A stretch of DNA of 64,000 nt from Lysobacter sp. MMG2 (GTDB lineage: Bacteria; Pseudomonadota; Gammaproteobacteria; Xanthomonadales; Xanthomonadaceae). Position 1 is the first letter of the stretch; the number at the start of each line of letters is the position of its first letter. Made by a program: the position numbers and the translations under genes. This document shows positions 51,603 through 61,015 of the stretch, piece after piece. Under the pieces are notes generated by a model. The model worked only from the letters and a program-made list of their open reading frames with translations, had not been told where the DNA came from and did no database searches. The stretch is from assembly GCF_016735495.2 (NCBI RefSeq), contig NZ_JAERQY020000002.1:558001-622000 (forward strand), in the 5' to 3' direction.

Positions 51603-51614
51603 ACTCTTGGGCGA

Positions 51615-52712
51615 TCAGGCCGCCTGCGCCGCCGCCGGCTCCACCATGTCGCGCCACTGCGGCAAACGATCGATCACGTTGACGTTGCGCAGATAGCCCT
51701 CGTCCACCGGCCTCCCGGCGACCAGCGTCGAGGCCACGTGCACCGCGCCGGCGACCCAGAAACCGCTGGCCTTCAGGCGGCCCGGGCGGTGCTGGAACGC
51801 CACGCCTTCGACGATCGGCATCGGCAGGCCCCACAGGCCCAGCAGGTAGGCACCGGCTTCCGCGTAATGCGGGCCGGTCGAACCTTCCGATCCGTCGGAC
51901 ACGCCCGGCAACAGCTTGCCCACTTCCGCCAGCAGGCCCGCCGTGGCGGCGAGTTCCGCACTCGGCCCGGCCAGCAGGCGACGCGCCAGTCGCGAGGTGC
52001 GCAGCGCACGGTCCTGGATCGCCTCGCGCTCCTTGCCCGCCAGTTGCGTCGGTCCGAACGCTTCGCTCGCCAGCACCAGGCGCAGCAGCGTCTGGTGGCC
52101 CAGGCGCGTGACCGCGGCGCGGATGTCGGTGATCTCGCGACCGCCGGAGAAGTACGCCGAATTGCACAGGCGCAGCACCTTGGCGACGATCGCCGGATCT
52201 TGCGAAAGCATCTGCGCAATCGCCGCGTTACTCGCATCCGGATCGCGCAGCAGGCGGCTCAGTTCCAGGTACAGGCGCGGCGGCGGCGGCAGCGAGCCGA
52301 CCCGACCTACGGCCTGCTTCAGTTCCTCGCTGCCCAGCACCTGGCGCAGCTCGGCCACGCTGTCCACGGCCTCGATCAGCTCGCCCGCGTCGAGCGGGCG
52401 CGACAGCAGCCGGTGGGCGCAGTCCAGGCCCTGCATCGAGCCGCTGTCCTCTTCCGGGTCCAGCAGCAGGATGCGCACCGCCTGCGGATGCAGCGCGGCG
52501 ACCTGGCTCAGCAGCACCGGGCCCGGCACGGCGCCCAGGCGCAATCCGCACAGGAACACGTCGATCGGCTCGCCCGACGACAGCGCGGCGTCCGGTTCGG
52601 CCAGCCACTGCACGTCCCAGCCCAGATCGAAATAGCTCAGCGATTCCTCGAATTCGCCGGCGCGGCCGGCGTCCTCACCCACGATCACGATGCGCACTGC
52701 AACCCCCGGCAT
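51615..52712 (-). CDS. HDOD-domain protein with degenerate receiver
   Basis: A 365-residue cytoplasmic protein. Residues 1-125 fold like a response-regulator receiver (IVIVGEDAG, then VFLCGLRLGAVPG), but the usual phospho-acceptor Asp is replaced (the strand reads DVFLCGLRL) and the Lys is unclear. HDOD follows at 140-345: LPPPPRLYLELSRLLRD, IAQMLSQDPAIVAKVLRLCNSAYF, ITDIRAAVTRLGHQTLLRLVLA and EVGKLLPG. HDOD proteins tune c-di-GMP, twitching or stress signalling; a pseudo-receiver HDOD protein may be input-less or bind a partner. The start may instead be the GTG five codons later. Confidence 0.85.
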   Translation of the reverse strand: MPGVAVRIVIVGEDAGRAGEFEESLSYFDLGWDVQWLAEPDAALSSGEPIDVFLCGLRLGAVPGPVLLSQVAALHPQAVRILLLDPEEDSGSMQGLDCAHRLLSRPLDAGELIEAVDSVAELRQVLGSEELKQAVGRVGSLPPPPRLYLELSRLLRDPDASNAAIAQMLSQDPAIVAKVLRLCNSAYFSGGREITDIRAAVTRLGHQTLLRLVLASEAFGPTQLAGKEREAIQDRALRTSRLARRLLAGPSAELAATAGLLAEVGKLLPGVSDGSEGSTGPHYAEAGAYLLGLWGLPMPIVEGVAFQHRPGRLKASGFWVAGAVHVASTLVAGRPVDEGYLRNVNVIDRLPQWRDMVEPAAAQAA

Positions 52713-53013
52713 TACGGATATCCAAGACGGGTAGCGGCGCAGTGGGGCCGAGCTTTAGGGTCGGCTGAATGGGCAAATACGGAAATGAGAGGTAGCGCAC
52801 ACTTTGCCCGCCCCGCCCCTGGCGAACCCGGAGACCCGCAGGACGGCATGAAGGCGGTACCGCCACCGTCCGGCTCCCGAGCCGGTGCGGCTTAGTCCCC
52901 CGGCCTTGCCCTCCACGCCGGGCAAGGGAACCGCCGCCAGCCCGTATACTTCCCGCCCTTCCCGACTTCCGATGCGCGGACCGCCGTCCGGCCCGTCCGC
53001 GCCCGCCGTTTCC
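52713..53013. other. Divergent HDOD-prfC intergenic region
   Basis: 300 bases with no supportable gene. TATACT at 52945-52950, 64 bases before prfC, may be its -10 box; no convincing -35. A short GC hairpin, CCGGCCTTGCCC..GGGCAAGG, lies around 52905-52927. Confidence 0.35.
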
Positions 53014-54618
53014 ATGTCCGACGTTTCCCTCGAAGCCGCCCGCCGCCGCACGTTCGCGATCATTTCGCACCCCGACGCGGGCAAGACCACGCTCACCGAA
53101 AAGCTGCTGCTGTTCGGCGGTGCGATCCAGATGGCCGGCTCGGTCAAGGGCCGCAAGGCCGCGCGCCATGCGACGTCCGACTGGATGGCGCTGGAAAAGG
53201 AGCGCGGCATCTCGGTGACCAGCTCGGTGATGCAGTTCCCCTACGAGGGGCGCATCGTCAACCTCCTCGACACGCCCGGCCACGCCGACTTCGGCGAGGA
53301 CACCTACCGCGTGCTCACCGCGGTGGACTCCGCGCTCATGGTCATCGACGTGGCCAAGGGCGTGGAAGAACGCACGATCAAGCTGATGGAGGTGTGCCGC
53401 CTGCGCGACACGCCGATCATGACCTTCATCAACAAGCTCGATCGCGAGGGCAAGAACCCGATCGACCTGCTCGACGAGGTGGAGAGCGTGCTGGGCATCC
53501 AGTGCGCGCCGATCACCTGGCCGATCGGCATGGGCCAGCGCCTGAAGGGCGTGGTCCACCTGGTCACCGGCGAGGTGCACCTGTACGAACAAGGCCGCAA
53601 CTTCACGCGCCAGGACTCGACCATCTTCGCGTCCATCGACGACCCGGCGCTTGAAGCTCGCATCGGCGCGCAGATGCTGCAGGAGCTGCGCGAAGAACTG
53701 GAGCTGGTGGAAGGCGCCTCGCACCCGTTCGATGTCGCCAAATACCTGTCGGGCGAGCAGACGCCGGTGTTCTTCGGTTCGGCCGTGAACAATTTCGGCG
53801 TGCAGCTGCTGCTGGACTTCTTCGTCGAGCACGCACCCTCGCCGCGCCCGCGCGCGACCACCTCGCGCGAAGTGGCGTCGTACGAGCCCAAGCTCACCGG
53901 CTTCGTCTTCAAGATCCAGGCCAACATGGACCCGCAGCATCGCGACCGCGTGGCGTTCATGCGCGTGTGCTCGGGCCAGTTCAGCGCCGGCATGAAGGCC
54001 TTCCACGTGCGCAGCGGCAAGGAAGTGAAGCTCGCCAACGCGCTGACCTTCATGGCGAGCGACCGCGAGATCGCCGAGAGCGCGTGGCCGGGCGATGTCA
54101 TCGGCATCCACAACCACGGCACGATCTCCATCGGCGACAGCTTCACCGAGGGCGAGGCGCTGAGCTTCACCGGCATCCCGAACTTCGCACCGGAGCTCTT
54201 CCGCCGTGCGCGCCTGCGCGATCCCCTCAAGCTGAAGCAGTTGCAGAAGGGCCTGGCGCAGTTGTCGGAGGAAGGCGCCACGCAGTTCTTCCGTCCGCTG
54301 ATGAGCAACGACCTGATCCTGGGTGCGGTGGGTGTGCTGCAGTTCGACGTCGTCGCTTATCGCCTGAAGGACGAATACGGCGTGGACGCGAGCTTCGAGC
54401 AGGTCAGCGTCGCCACGGCGCGCTGGATCCGCTGCGACAACGAGAAGAAGCTCGAAGAGTTCCGCGACAAGAACGCGATGAACCTCGCGGTCGACGCCGC
54501 CGGTGAGCTGGTCTACCTCGCGCCGACCCGCGTGAACCTGCAGCTGGCGCAGGAGCGCGCCCCGGACGTGAAGTTCCTCGCCACGCGCGAGCACGCGCAC
54601 GCGGCGGCGTTCGACTGA
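53014..54618 (+). CDS. prfC: Peptide chain release factor 3
   Basis: A 534-residue translational GTPase. G1 [15 protein letters not shown] near residue 19, [12 protein letters not shown] near 66, G3 [14 protein letters not shown] near 87, G4 [10 protein letters not shown] near 142, then domain II and a C-terminal part ending [20 protein letters not shown]. It recycles RF1/RF2 from the ribosome. The frame runs further upstream but [19 protein letters not shown] is the correct start. It overlaps the next gene by one base. Confidence 0.96.
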   Translation: MSDVSLEAARRRTFAIISHPDAGKTTLTEKLLLFGGAIQMAGSVKGRKAARHATSDWMALEKERGISVTSSVMQFPYEGRIVNLLDTPGHADFGEDTYRVLTAVDSALMVIDVAKGVEERTIKLMEVCRLRDTPIMTFINKLDREGKNPIDLLDEVESVLGIQCAPITWPIGMGQRLKGVVHLVTGEVHLYEQGRNFTRQDSTIFASIDDPALEARIGAQMLQELREELELVEGASHPFDVAKYLSGEQTPVFFGSAVNNFGVQLLLDFFVEHAPSPRPRATTSREVASYEPKLTGFVFKIQANMDPQHRDRVAFMRVCSGQFSAGMKAFHVRSGKEVKLANALTFMASDREIAESAWPGDVIGIHNHGTISIGDSFTEGEALSFTGIPNFAPELFRRARLRDPLKLKQLQKGLAQLSEEGATQFFRPLMSNDLILGAVGVLQFDVVAYRLKDEYGVDASFEQVSVATARWIRCDNEKKLEEFRDKNAMNLAVDAAGELVYLAPTRVNLQLAQERAPDVKFLATREHAHAAAFD

Positions 54619-54887
54619 TGCCCGCATGGCTGGCGTGGTGGCTGGTGCTCAACCTCGCCACCGTGCTGGTGTACGGCTACGACAAGGCGATCGCCGGCGG
54701 CAAGCGCCGGCGTGTTCCGGAACGCTGGCTGCTCGCGCTGGCGCTGCTCGGCGGCTCGCCGGGCGCGTTGTTCGCGATGAGGCTGTTCCGGCACAAGACG
54801 GCCAAGCCGTCGTTCCGACGGGCGATGATGCTGATCGTCACGGCGCAGGTGGTGGTGATGCTGGTGCTGTTAACGCGCAATCCGTAG
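54618..54887 (+). CDS. DUF1294 small membrane protein
   Basis: An 89-residue protein. It has three hydrophobic stretches (AWLAWWLVLNLATVLVYGYDK, WLLALALLGGSPGALFAM, MLIVTAQVVVMLVLL) and the DUF1294 hallmarks YDKAIAGGKRRRVPE and RHKTAKPSF. Role unknown; often attached to a cold-shock domain elsewhere but here solitary. Its ATG overlaps the prfC stop (TGATG). Confidence 0.88.
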   Translation: MPAWLAWWLVLNLATVLVYGYDKAIAGGKRRRVPERWLLALALLGGSPGALFAMRLFRHKTAKPSFRRAMMLIVTAQVVVMLVLLTRNP

Positions 54888-54904
54888 ATCGCAGATCAGT
54901 AACT

Positions 54905-55170
54905 CCGTCATCCCGGCGTAGGCCGGGACCCAGGCTGCACGTCCTCCGACACATCACGTCATTCCAGCGAAAGCTGGAATCCATTTTTCTGCAGTTGCTC
55001 ACGAGGCAACGGGGCAAGCGCGGAAAGTCCCTGGAGAGTGCCGCCCTACGGCGACCCCAAAGACCCCGCTTTCGCGGGAATGACGTGAGATGGATTGCCC
55101 GATGGGAAGTGCCCGCGCGCTGCGCCATGCGCAACGAGCCTGGGTCCCGGCCTACACCGGGATGACGGGT
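54905..55170. repeat. Composite extragenic repeat, copy 3
   Basis: Same order of parts as at 45262-45530: GTCATCCCGGCGTAGGCCGGGA, ACACATCACGTCATTCCAGC...GCTGGAATCC, GAGGCAACGGGGCAAGC, GGAGAGTGCCGCC with a degraded GCCGCCctacGGCGAC hairpin, CCCCGCTTTCGCGGGAATGACG, GGAAGTGCCC and CCCGGCCTACACCGGGATGACGG. It fills most of the gap between converging genes; 55171-55232 is unremarkable. Confidence 0.82.
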
Positions 55171-55232
55171 TGAGAGAGTCGTCCATCTTTGCGAGGACCG
55201 ACCACGGCCAGTCCGGCCCCGCACTCGCCCGA

Positions 55233-55865
55233 TCACTTCCGCGCCGGCAACTTCCCCACCCACGGCGGCGTCGGCTGATCGGCGTCGAAGTACTCGAAGA
55301 TCAGGTGGATGCGATCGGCGTCGCCGTTGTTTTCCACCGCGTGCACGGCCATGTTGCTGACCTCCACCGCTTCGCCTTCGATGAAGTGATAGCCGGTGCC
55401 GTCGATGAAGAACACCACCTTCTCGTTGGTGAGCAGCGGCACATGGATCTTGTGCGGCCACTTCGCCGCGGGATTCGCATCCCGGTGCGGCTTGATCACG
55501 CCTCCCGGCGCCATGCGCGCGAGCATCACGCGCGGGAATTCGCCGCGCGCATAACCGTAAGGCGCGACGGCCTGCGCCAACACCGGTTCGAGCAATTCGC
55601 GCCATGACGCCCACAGCGGGCGCTCGTAATGCTTGCGCCAATCCTGGAAATCGCTGACGAAGCGGAACACGATGTGGCGCGTACGGTCCAGCGCTTCGAA
55701 ACGGTTGGGCTTGTCGGCGTTCTCCGCGTCCCAGGTCGCTTCGGGAATGGCGAGCACCGCCTCGCGCAGACGCGCGATGTCGACATGGCCGAGCCGGCGC
55801 ACCGAAGTGGTCTTGCGCGGGTTCGGCTGGACGTCGGCAGGCGAGAAGGCGGCAGTGGCGGTCAT
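55233..55865 (-). CDS. Aspartyl/asparaginyl beta-hydroxylase-like 2OG-Fe(II) oxygenase
   Basis: A 210-residue protein of the Asp/Asn beta-hydroxylase fold. The iron ligands are expected as His/Asp in GGVIKPHRDANP near 118 and a distal His in NGDADRIHLIFEYF near 180, with 2-oxoglutarate-binding Arg in the same segment. It is cytoplasmic, with no signal. The target (protein or small molecule) is unknown. It directly follows a sulfotransferase gene (2-base gap), suggesting the two modify the same product. Confidence 0.8.
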   Translation of the reverse strand: MTATAAFSPADVQPNPRKTTSVRRLGHVDIARLREAVLAIPEATWDAENADKPNRFEALDRTRHIVFRFVSDFQDWRKHYERPLWASWRELLEPVLAQAVAPYGYARGEFPRVMLARMAPGGVIKPHRDANPAAKWPHKIHVPLLTNEKVVFFIDGTGYHFIEGEAVEVSNMAVHAVENNGDADRIHLIFEYFDADQPTPPWVGKLPARK

Positions 55866-55867
55866 GG

Positions 55868-56491
55868 TCAGAACTCGTATCCGAACAGTTCCAGGTCGCG
55901 CCGGTAAAGCTCGGCGACGCCGTCGATCAGCGCCTGGTCATAGTAGTCCCGGTAACCGCCGCGGCGCGAACTGTTGACCTGCCCCAGCGTCGCGGACGGC
56001 AGGCCCAGCCGCTCGCAGATCGCGTCGTAGGACGCCTGCATGTCTTCCACGCGCCCGACGTGATCGGCCAGCATCGTGCCGTCCTCGTCGGTGACGAACG
56101 TGTGCTGCGGCTGGAACAGGATGTGCTGCATCGGACGCGCCTGGAACAGGATGTAACGCATCACCTGCTGCGGGTTCTTCAGGAACGCCCCGTCGGCGCG
56201 CGTCATGAACGCGCAGTAGGAGACGAAGCGGTCGAAGGGATTGCGCACGAACGCGAACTTGAAATACGAGGCGAAGGGTTCCTCGCCGAGGAACGGGCGT
56301 ATCTGGGCCAGCGTGATGTGGCCGTGCTTGATGGCTGCCAGCTCCTCGAACGGAAACCGCTTGTTCACGAACAGGCCGACCTGCTCCAGGTCCTCCTCGC
56401 TGAGGTGTTCGCGCAATGCCTGGCGCACCGAATGCGTGCCGGTCTTGGGAATGGCGGCGAAGACGAAGCGGTGCTGGTGCGAAATGATCAT
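55868..56491 (-). CDS. Sulfotransferase family protein
   Basis: A 207-residue protein with the 5'-phosphosulfate-binding loop FAAIPKTGTHSVRQAL near residue 10 and the 3'-phosphate-binding FVRNPFDRFVSYCAFM near 82. It would transfer sulfate from PAPS to a hydroxyl or carbohydrate. ATG at 56491 starts MIISHQHRFVF, right before the PAPS loop; a TTG eleven codons earlier is the alternative. It is upstream of the hydroxylase gene on the same strand. No PAPS synthesis genes are nearby. Confidence 0.82.
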   Translation of the reverse strand: MIISHQHRFVFAAIPKTGTHSVRQALREHLSEEDLEQVGLFVNKRFPFEELAAIKHGHITLAQIRPFLGEEPFASYFKFAFVRNPFDRFVSYCAFMTRADGAFLKNPQQVMRYILFQARPMQHILFQPQHTFVTDEDGTMLADHVGRVEDMQASYDAICERLGLPSATLGQVNSSRRGGYRDYYDQALIDGVAELYRRDLELFGYEF

Positions 56492-56643
56492 CGGGGCCGG
56501 GTTCGGGATGAGGCGGACGGGCAAGGCAGTGCCGGCATCATAGAGGCTGCCGGGCGCGTCCTGAGGCCGGCGTCACAGCCTCGCCTTTGTCTCGGCCAGC
56601 GATCCCGAGCATTTGCTCCAGCGTGCGCTAGGATGCTCGCACC

Positions 56644-57345
56644 ATGCCCCCCGCCCGATCCGTCCACGACGGTTCCGCGTCCGTTGCGCCGCACGACCTG
56701 CATTCGGTGCGCGAGGAATTCGTCAATGCCCTGACCCACGGCCTGGGCGCGACCGCCGCGCTCGCCGGTGGTGCCGTCCTCATTACATTGGCCGCCCTGT
56801 ACGGCGATGGCTGGCAACTGGCGGGGGCGATCGTCTTCGGCATCTGCCTGCTCCTGCTCTACCTCGCCTCCACGCTCTACCACGCGATCCAGCACCCGGT
56901 CGCCAAGGCGCGGCTGAAGGTCTTCGATCACTGCGCGATCTATCTGCTGATCGCCGGCACCTACACTCCCTTCACGCTGATCGGCCTGCGCGGGCCGTGG
57001 GGCTGGGGGCTGTTCGCGGCGATCTGGACGCTGGCCCTGGCCGGAGTGGTGTTCAAGCTGTTCTTCACGGGTCGTTTCAAGCTGCTTTCCACCGGCATCT
57101 ACATCGCGATGGGCTGGCTGGTGATCGTGGCGATCAAGCCGCTGCTGGGGGCGCTGGACGGCTGGACCATCGGATGGCTGTTCGGCGGCGGCGTGTTCTA
57201 CACGCTGGGCACGGTGTTCTATCACCGGCCATCGCTGCCCTATTCGCACGCGATCTGGCACCTGTTCGTGGTGGCCGGCAGCGTGTGCCATTACGTCGCC
57301 GTGATGGCGCAGGTGGTCACGCCGGGCAGCATCCTGCCGAGCTGA
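56644..57345 (+). CDS. Hemolysin III / PAQR family membrane protein
   Basis: A 233-residue protein with seven membrane helices and the family motifs EEFVNALTHGLGA near 24, STLYHAIQHPVAK near 76, FDHCAIYLLIAGTYTPF near 95 and the C-terminal SHAIWHLFVVAGSVCHY near 203. The Ser-His-Asp-His set matches the PAQR/CREST hydrolase pattern. Function in bacteria is unsettled; the hemolysis name comes from Bacillus cereus. Single gene. Confidence 0.9.
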   Translation: MPPARSVHDGSASVAPHDLHSVREEFVNALTHGLGATAALAGGAVLITLAALYGDGWQLAGAIVFGICLLLLYLASTLYHAIQHPVAKARLKVFDHCAIYLLIAGTYTPFTLIGLRGPWGWGLFAAIWTLALAGVVFKLFFTGRFKLLSTGIYIAMGWLVIVAIKPLLGALDGWTIGWLFGGGVFYTLGTVFYHRPSLPYSHAIWHLFVVAGSVCHYVAVMAQVVTPGSILPS

Positions 57346-57485
57346 ACTGCGCACAACGCGTTCACTTTCGCTTGACCGCGCGCCGCCGATGGTGGGGCGG
57401 TATCCAGGCGGATCTGCGGTGAACGCTTTGCTATCTCCTTTCATGACAACGGCACGCGCGCACTGCGTCGCGTGCAGATGACGGC

Positions 57486-59453
57486 ATGCGCTGGCGCGGT
57501 CCTCGAAACGCGGGGTCTGGCGGTGCGGACGCCGGCCGCGCATGGCCGCATCGCCATCCGGTGATGACGGCGCTGGCGATCGTCGCGGCGCTGCTCGCCA
57601 TTCTTATCGCCATCTGGGACTGGAATTGGTTCAAAGGCCCGCTGGAGCGCCAGGTCGAGGCGCGCACCGGCCGCGAGTTCCACATCGACGGCAACCTCGA
57701 CGTCGACCTGAGTTGGACACCGGTGGTGTCGGGCGAACGCGTGCGTTTCGGCAACGCCTCGTGGGCGCGCGAACCCGTGATGGCCTCGGCCGATCGTGCG
57801 GAAATCGGCATCGCGCTGCGCCCGCTGTTGCGCCGGCAGGTGCTGTTGCCGCTGATCCGCCTGGACCGCCCGCGCCTGCTGCTGGAGACCAACCCCAAGG
57901 GCGGCGACGGCAACTGGGTGTTCGGCGACCAGAGCAGCGAGACCAACGTGCAGTTCCGCCGCGTCGACATCCAGCGTGGCTTCCTGCAGTTCCTCGACGC
58001 GCCCAAGCGCACCGACATCCGCATCGGCGTGAGCAGCCAGGGCGCGCGCACGCGGGGTGCGTCCGCGCCGGTGTCGGTCATCGGCGGAGGGCTGTGGCAG
58101 AACAACAAGTTCGTGCTGGAGGGCACGGCCGCTTCGCCGTTGCTGTTGCGCGATCGCGAGGCGCCGTACCGGATCGACGTGCGCGCCTCCGCGGGCCCGA
58201 CCCACGCGCATGCGCGTGGCACGCTGCTGGATCCTCTGCGGCTGCGCGGTTTCGACCTGCAGATGAAACTGTCCGGTCGCGACCTCGCCGACCTGTATCC
58301 GCTGCTGGGACTGGCCATCCCGCACACGCCGCCGTACACGCTCGACGGACGTTTCAGCCGCGAAGGCAACGTGTGGCACTACCGCAACTTCGACGGCCGC
58401 ATCGGCGACAGCGACATGCACGGCGACGCCAGCGTGACGACCGGCGGCAAGCGTCCCTATCTGCGCGCCAACCTCACCTCGCAGCGCCTGGACTTCGACG
58501 ACCTGGCCGGCTTCGTCGGTGGCGCGCCGCAGAGCGGCCGCGGCGAGACGGCCAATGCCGAGCAGAGCGCGAAGGCCGCGCAGGAACAGGCCAGCGCGCG
58601 CCTGCTTCCGCACACGCCGTACGAGCTCGACAAGCTGCGCGCGATGGACGCCGACGTGCGCCTGCGCGCGGTGCGGATCAACGCGCCCAGCCTGCCGCTG
58701 GACGACATGGACGCGCACCTGCTGCTGGAAGGCGGGCTTTTGAAACTGGATCCGCTGAACTTCGGCGTGGCCGACGGCGACATCCGTTCGCGCATCCGCA
58801 TGGACGCGCGCACCGACACGATCCGCACCCGCGCCGATGCGAAGCTCGCCGGGCTCAATCTCTCCAAGCTGCTGCCCAAGGTGGAACTTGCGCAGAACGC
58901 GATCGGCAAGATCAGCGGCGATGTCGGCATCGAAGGCACAGGCAATTCCATCGCGGCGATGCTGGGCAGCAGTGACGGCAACATCTCCGTCGGCATGGGT
59001 CGGGGGCGCATCAGCAACCTGCTGATGGAAATGGCCGGCATCGACCTGGCGGAGATCATCAAGTTCAAGCTCGGCGGCGACCGGCAGATTCCGGTGCGCT
59101 GCGCGTTCGCGGACTTCGGCGTGGACAACGGACTGATGACGGCGCGCTCGCTGGCGTTCGATACGACCGACACCATCCTCATCGGCTCGGGCACGGTGAA
59201 CCTGCGCGATGAAACGCTTGATCTCACCATCCGCCCGCGCCCGAAGGACCGCAGCCTGCTCACCTTCCGCACGCCGCTGCGCGTGGATGGCACGTTCAAG
59301 CAGCCCAAGGTGCATCCGGATCTGGCGGGCGTGGGGTTGCGCGGCGCGATCGCGCTCACGCTTGGGACGATCACACCGCCGGCCGCGCTGCTGGCGACGC
59401 TGGAACTGGGCCCGGGCGAGGACTCGGGCTGCGGCGGTCGTTACGCCAAATGA
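57486..59453 (+). CDS. AsmA family envelope protein
   Basis: A 655-residue protein with one membrane helix at about 27-45 (MTALAIVAALLAILIAIW), then the AsmA N-terminal domain: PLERQVEARTGREFHIDGNL and VDLSWTPVVSGERVRFGNASWA. The long periplasmic part ends with the C-terminal region LNLRDETLDLTIRPRPKDRSLLTFRTPLRVDGTFKQPKV (landmarks only). AsmA-like proteins bridge the envelope in lipid transport and outer-membrane homeostasis. A start at the internal ATG 26 codons later is equally possible. Alone in its direction; converges with the CBS gene. Confidence 0.88.
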   Translation: MRWRGPRNAGSGGADAGRAWPHRHPVMTALAIVAALLAILIAIWDWNWFKGPLERQVEARTGREFHIDGNLDVDLSWTPVVSGERVRFGNASWAREPVMASADRAEIGIALRPLLRRQVLLPLIRLDRPRLLLETNPKGGDGNWVFGDQSSETNVQFRRVDIQRGFLQFLDAPKRTDIRIGVSSQGARTRGASAPVSVIGGGLWQNNKFVLEGTAASPLLLRDREAPYRIDVRASAGPTHAHARGTLLDPLRLRGFDLQMKLSGRDLADLYPLLGLAIPHTPPYTLDGRFSREGNVWHYRNFDGRIGDSDMHGDASVTTGGKRPYLRANLTSQRLDFDDLAGFVGGAPQSGRGETANAEQSAKAAQEQASARLLPHTPYELDKLRAMDADVRLRAVRINAPSLPLDDMDAHLLLEGGLLKLDPLNFGVADGDIRSRIRMDARTDTIRTRADAKLAGLNLSKLLPKVELAQNAIGKISGDVGIEGTGNSIAAMLGSSDGNISVGMGRGRISNLLMEMAGIDLAEIIKFKLGGDRQIPVRCAFADFGVDNGLMTARSLAFDTTDTILIGSGTVNLRDETLDLTIRPRPKDRSLLTFRTPLRVDGTFKQPKVHPDLAGVGLRGAIALTLGTITPPAALLATLELGPGEDSGCGGRYAK

Positions 59454-59462
59454 GCCGCTGAC

Positions 59463-59891
59463 TCAGCTGGCGATGTAGCGCTGCAACTGGTCCAGTTCGA
59501 CCTGCTGGTCTTCGATCACCGCCTTCACCAGATCGCCGATGGACACCACGCCCAGCACCTGCCCGTTGTGCACGACCGGCAGATGACGGATGCGGCGGTC
59601 GGTGACGATCTGCATGCAGCGGTCGGTGGTGTCGTCCAGGCCGATGCTGATGACCTGGCCGGTCATGATGGTGCGCACGGGCGTGTCGGCCGAAGAGCGT
59701 CCCTGCAGCACGATCTTCCGCGCATAGTCGCGCTCGGACAGGATGCCCACCAGTCGTCCTGCATCCAGCACCAGTACGGCGCCAATGTGCTTTTCGGCCA
59801 TCAACCTGATCGCGTCGATCACCGGTGCGTCCGGGCCGATCGCGAACACTTCCGGCGCTTTGGCTTCGAGCAATTGCCGCACGGTGCGCAT
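59463..59891 (-). CDS. CBS-domain pair protein
   Basis: A 142-residue protein made of two CBS domains: IDAIRLMAEKHIGAVLVLDAGRLVGILSERDYARK near 25-60 and RCMQIVTDRRIRHLPVVHNGQVLGVVSIGDLVKAV near 90-125 (family pattern, shown in parts). No other domain. Such proteins bind adenosine nucleotides and regulate unknown partners. Cytoplasmic. Confidence 0.9.
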   Translation of the reverse strand: MRTVRQLLEAKAPEVFAIGPDAPVIDAIRLMAEKHIGAVLVLDAGRLVGILSERDYARKIVLQGRSSADTPVRTIMTGQVISIGLDDTTDRCMQIVTDRRIRHLPVVHNGQVLGVVSIGDLVKAVIEDQQVELDQLQRYIAS

Positions 59892-59969
59892 GGCCGTCTC
59901 CTTCCGCCAGGGGGCTTGCGGCCGAGCATACTCCAGGGCGACGTCAACGCATGCGAAGACGGACGAGCG

Positions 59970-60986
59970 TCAATCCACCCTGGATCCGTGCAGGCGCTGC
60001 ACGCGATCGCCCTCGTTCGGCGCCTCGGCCGGGCGCGCCGGGCGTGCGGGCTGCCAGGTGTCCACCAGGTAGAGCGGACGCTGCTTGGATTCGTCGTACA
60101 GGCGCCCCAGGTACTCGCCGATCACGCCCAGCGCGATCAGCTGCACGCCGCCGAGGAACAGGATCACCGACATCATCGTCGGCCAGCCCGCCACGGGATC
60201 TCCGAGCAGCATCGCCTTGACGATGATCCACACGCCGTAGAGGAAGGCGACCATCGCCGTCAGCAGGCCCATGTACGTCGCCAGTCGCAGCGGCGCGGTG
60301 GAGAAGCTGGTGATGCCTTCCAGCGCGAGGTTCCACAGCCTCCAGAAATTGAACTTGCTGCGTCCGGCCACGCGCGGATCGCGGTGATACGGAATGGAGA
60401 TGCGGTTGTAGCCGACCCAGCCGAACAGGCCCTTCATGAACCGATGACGTTCGCGCAGCTGACGCAGCCCCTCCAGCGCGCGCGGCGACAGCAGGCGGAA
60501 ATCGCCGGTGTCGGCCGGAATCGGCGTCTTCGACAGACGGCCGATCAAGCGGTAGAACGCGTGCGCCGTGGAACGCTTGAGCCAGCCCTCGCCTTCGCGC
60601 TCCATGCGGGTGCCGTGGACGTCGTCGTAGCCTTCGCGCCACTTCGCGATGAACTGCGGGATGAGCTCCGGCGGGTCCTGCCCGTCGGCATCCAGGATCA
60701 GCGCGGCGCCTTCCTCCACGCGGTCCAGCCCAGCGGTGAGGGCGAGCTCCTTGCCGAAATTGCGCGACAGCCGCAGCAGTGCGACGCGACGGTCTGCGGC
60801 CGCGAGCTGCTGCATCAGCGGCCAGGTCGCATCGGTGCTTCCGTCGTCGATGTAGAGCACCTGTCCGTCGATGCCTTCCTCGTGCGCGAGCGCGTCGACC
60901 ACCGCGCGGATGCGCGGATGCAGCAACGGCAGGCTGTCGGCCTCGTTGAAGGCGGCGATGACGACGGTGAGGCGGTTGCAGGTCAT
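59970..60986 (-). CDS. GT2 glycosyltransferase, GtrB/ArnC (polyprenyl-phosphate hexosyl) type
   Basis: A 338-residue membrane protein. The GT-A part has AAFNEADSLPLL near residue 10, YIDDGSTDATW near 45, NFGKELALTAGLDRV near 80 and the DXD-like LDADGQDPPELI near 100. Two C-terminal helices (ATYMGLLTAMVAFLYGV, MSVILFLGGVQLIALGVIGEYLG) anchor it. It probably adds a sugar to undecaprenyl phosphate for cell-surface glycan decoration. The start at 60986 gives MTCNRLTVVIAAFNE; the longer frame runs antisense through mtgA. Confidence 0.88.
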   Translation of the reverse strand: MTCNRLTVVIAAFNEADSLPLLHPRIRAVVDALAHEEGIDGQVLYIDDGSTDATWPLMQQLAAADRRVALLRLSRNFGKELALTAGLDRVEEGAALILDADGQDPPELIPQFIAKWREGYDDVHGTRMEREGEGWLKRSTAHAFYRLIGRLSKTPIPADTGDFRLLSPRALEGLRQLRERHRFMKGLFGWVGYNRISIPYHRDPRVAGRSKFNFWRLWNLALEGITSFSTAPLRLATYMGLLTAMVAFLYGVWIIVKAMLLGDPVAGWPTMMSVILFLGGVQLIALGVIGEYLGRLYDESKQRPLYLVDTWQPARPARPAEAPNEGDRVQRLHGSRVD

Positions 60987-61015
60987 GGGGCAATGGTAGC
61001 CGGGTCTCGCGGCGC

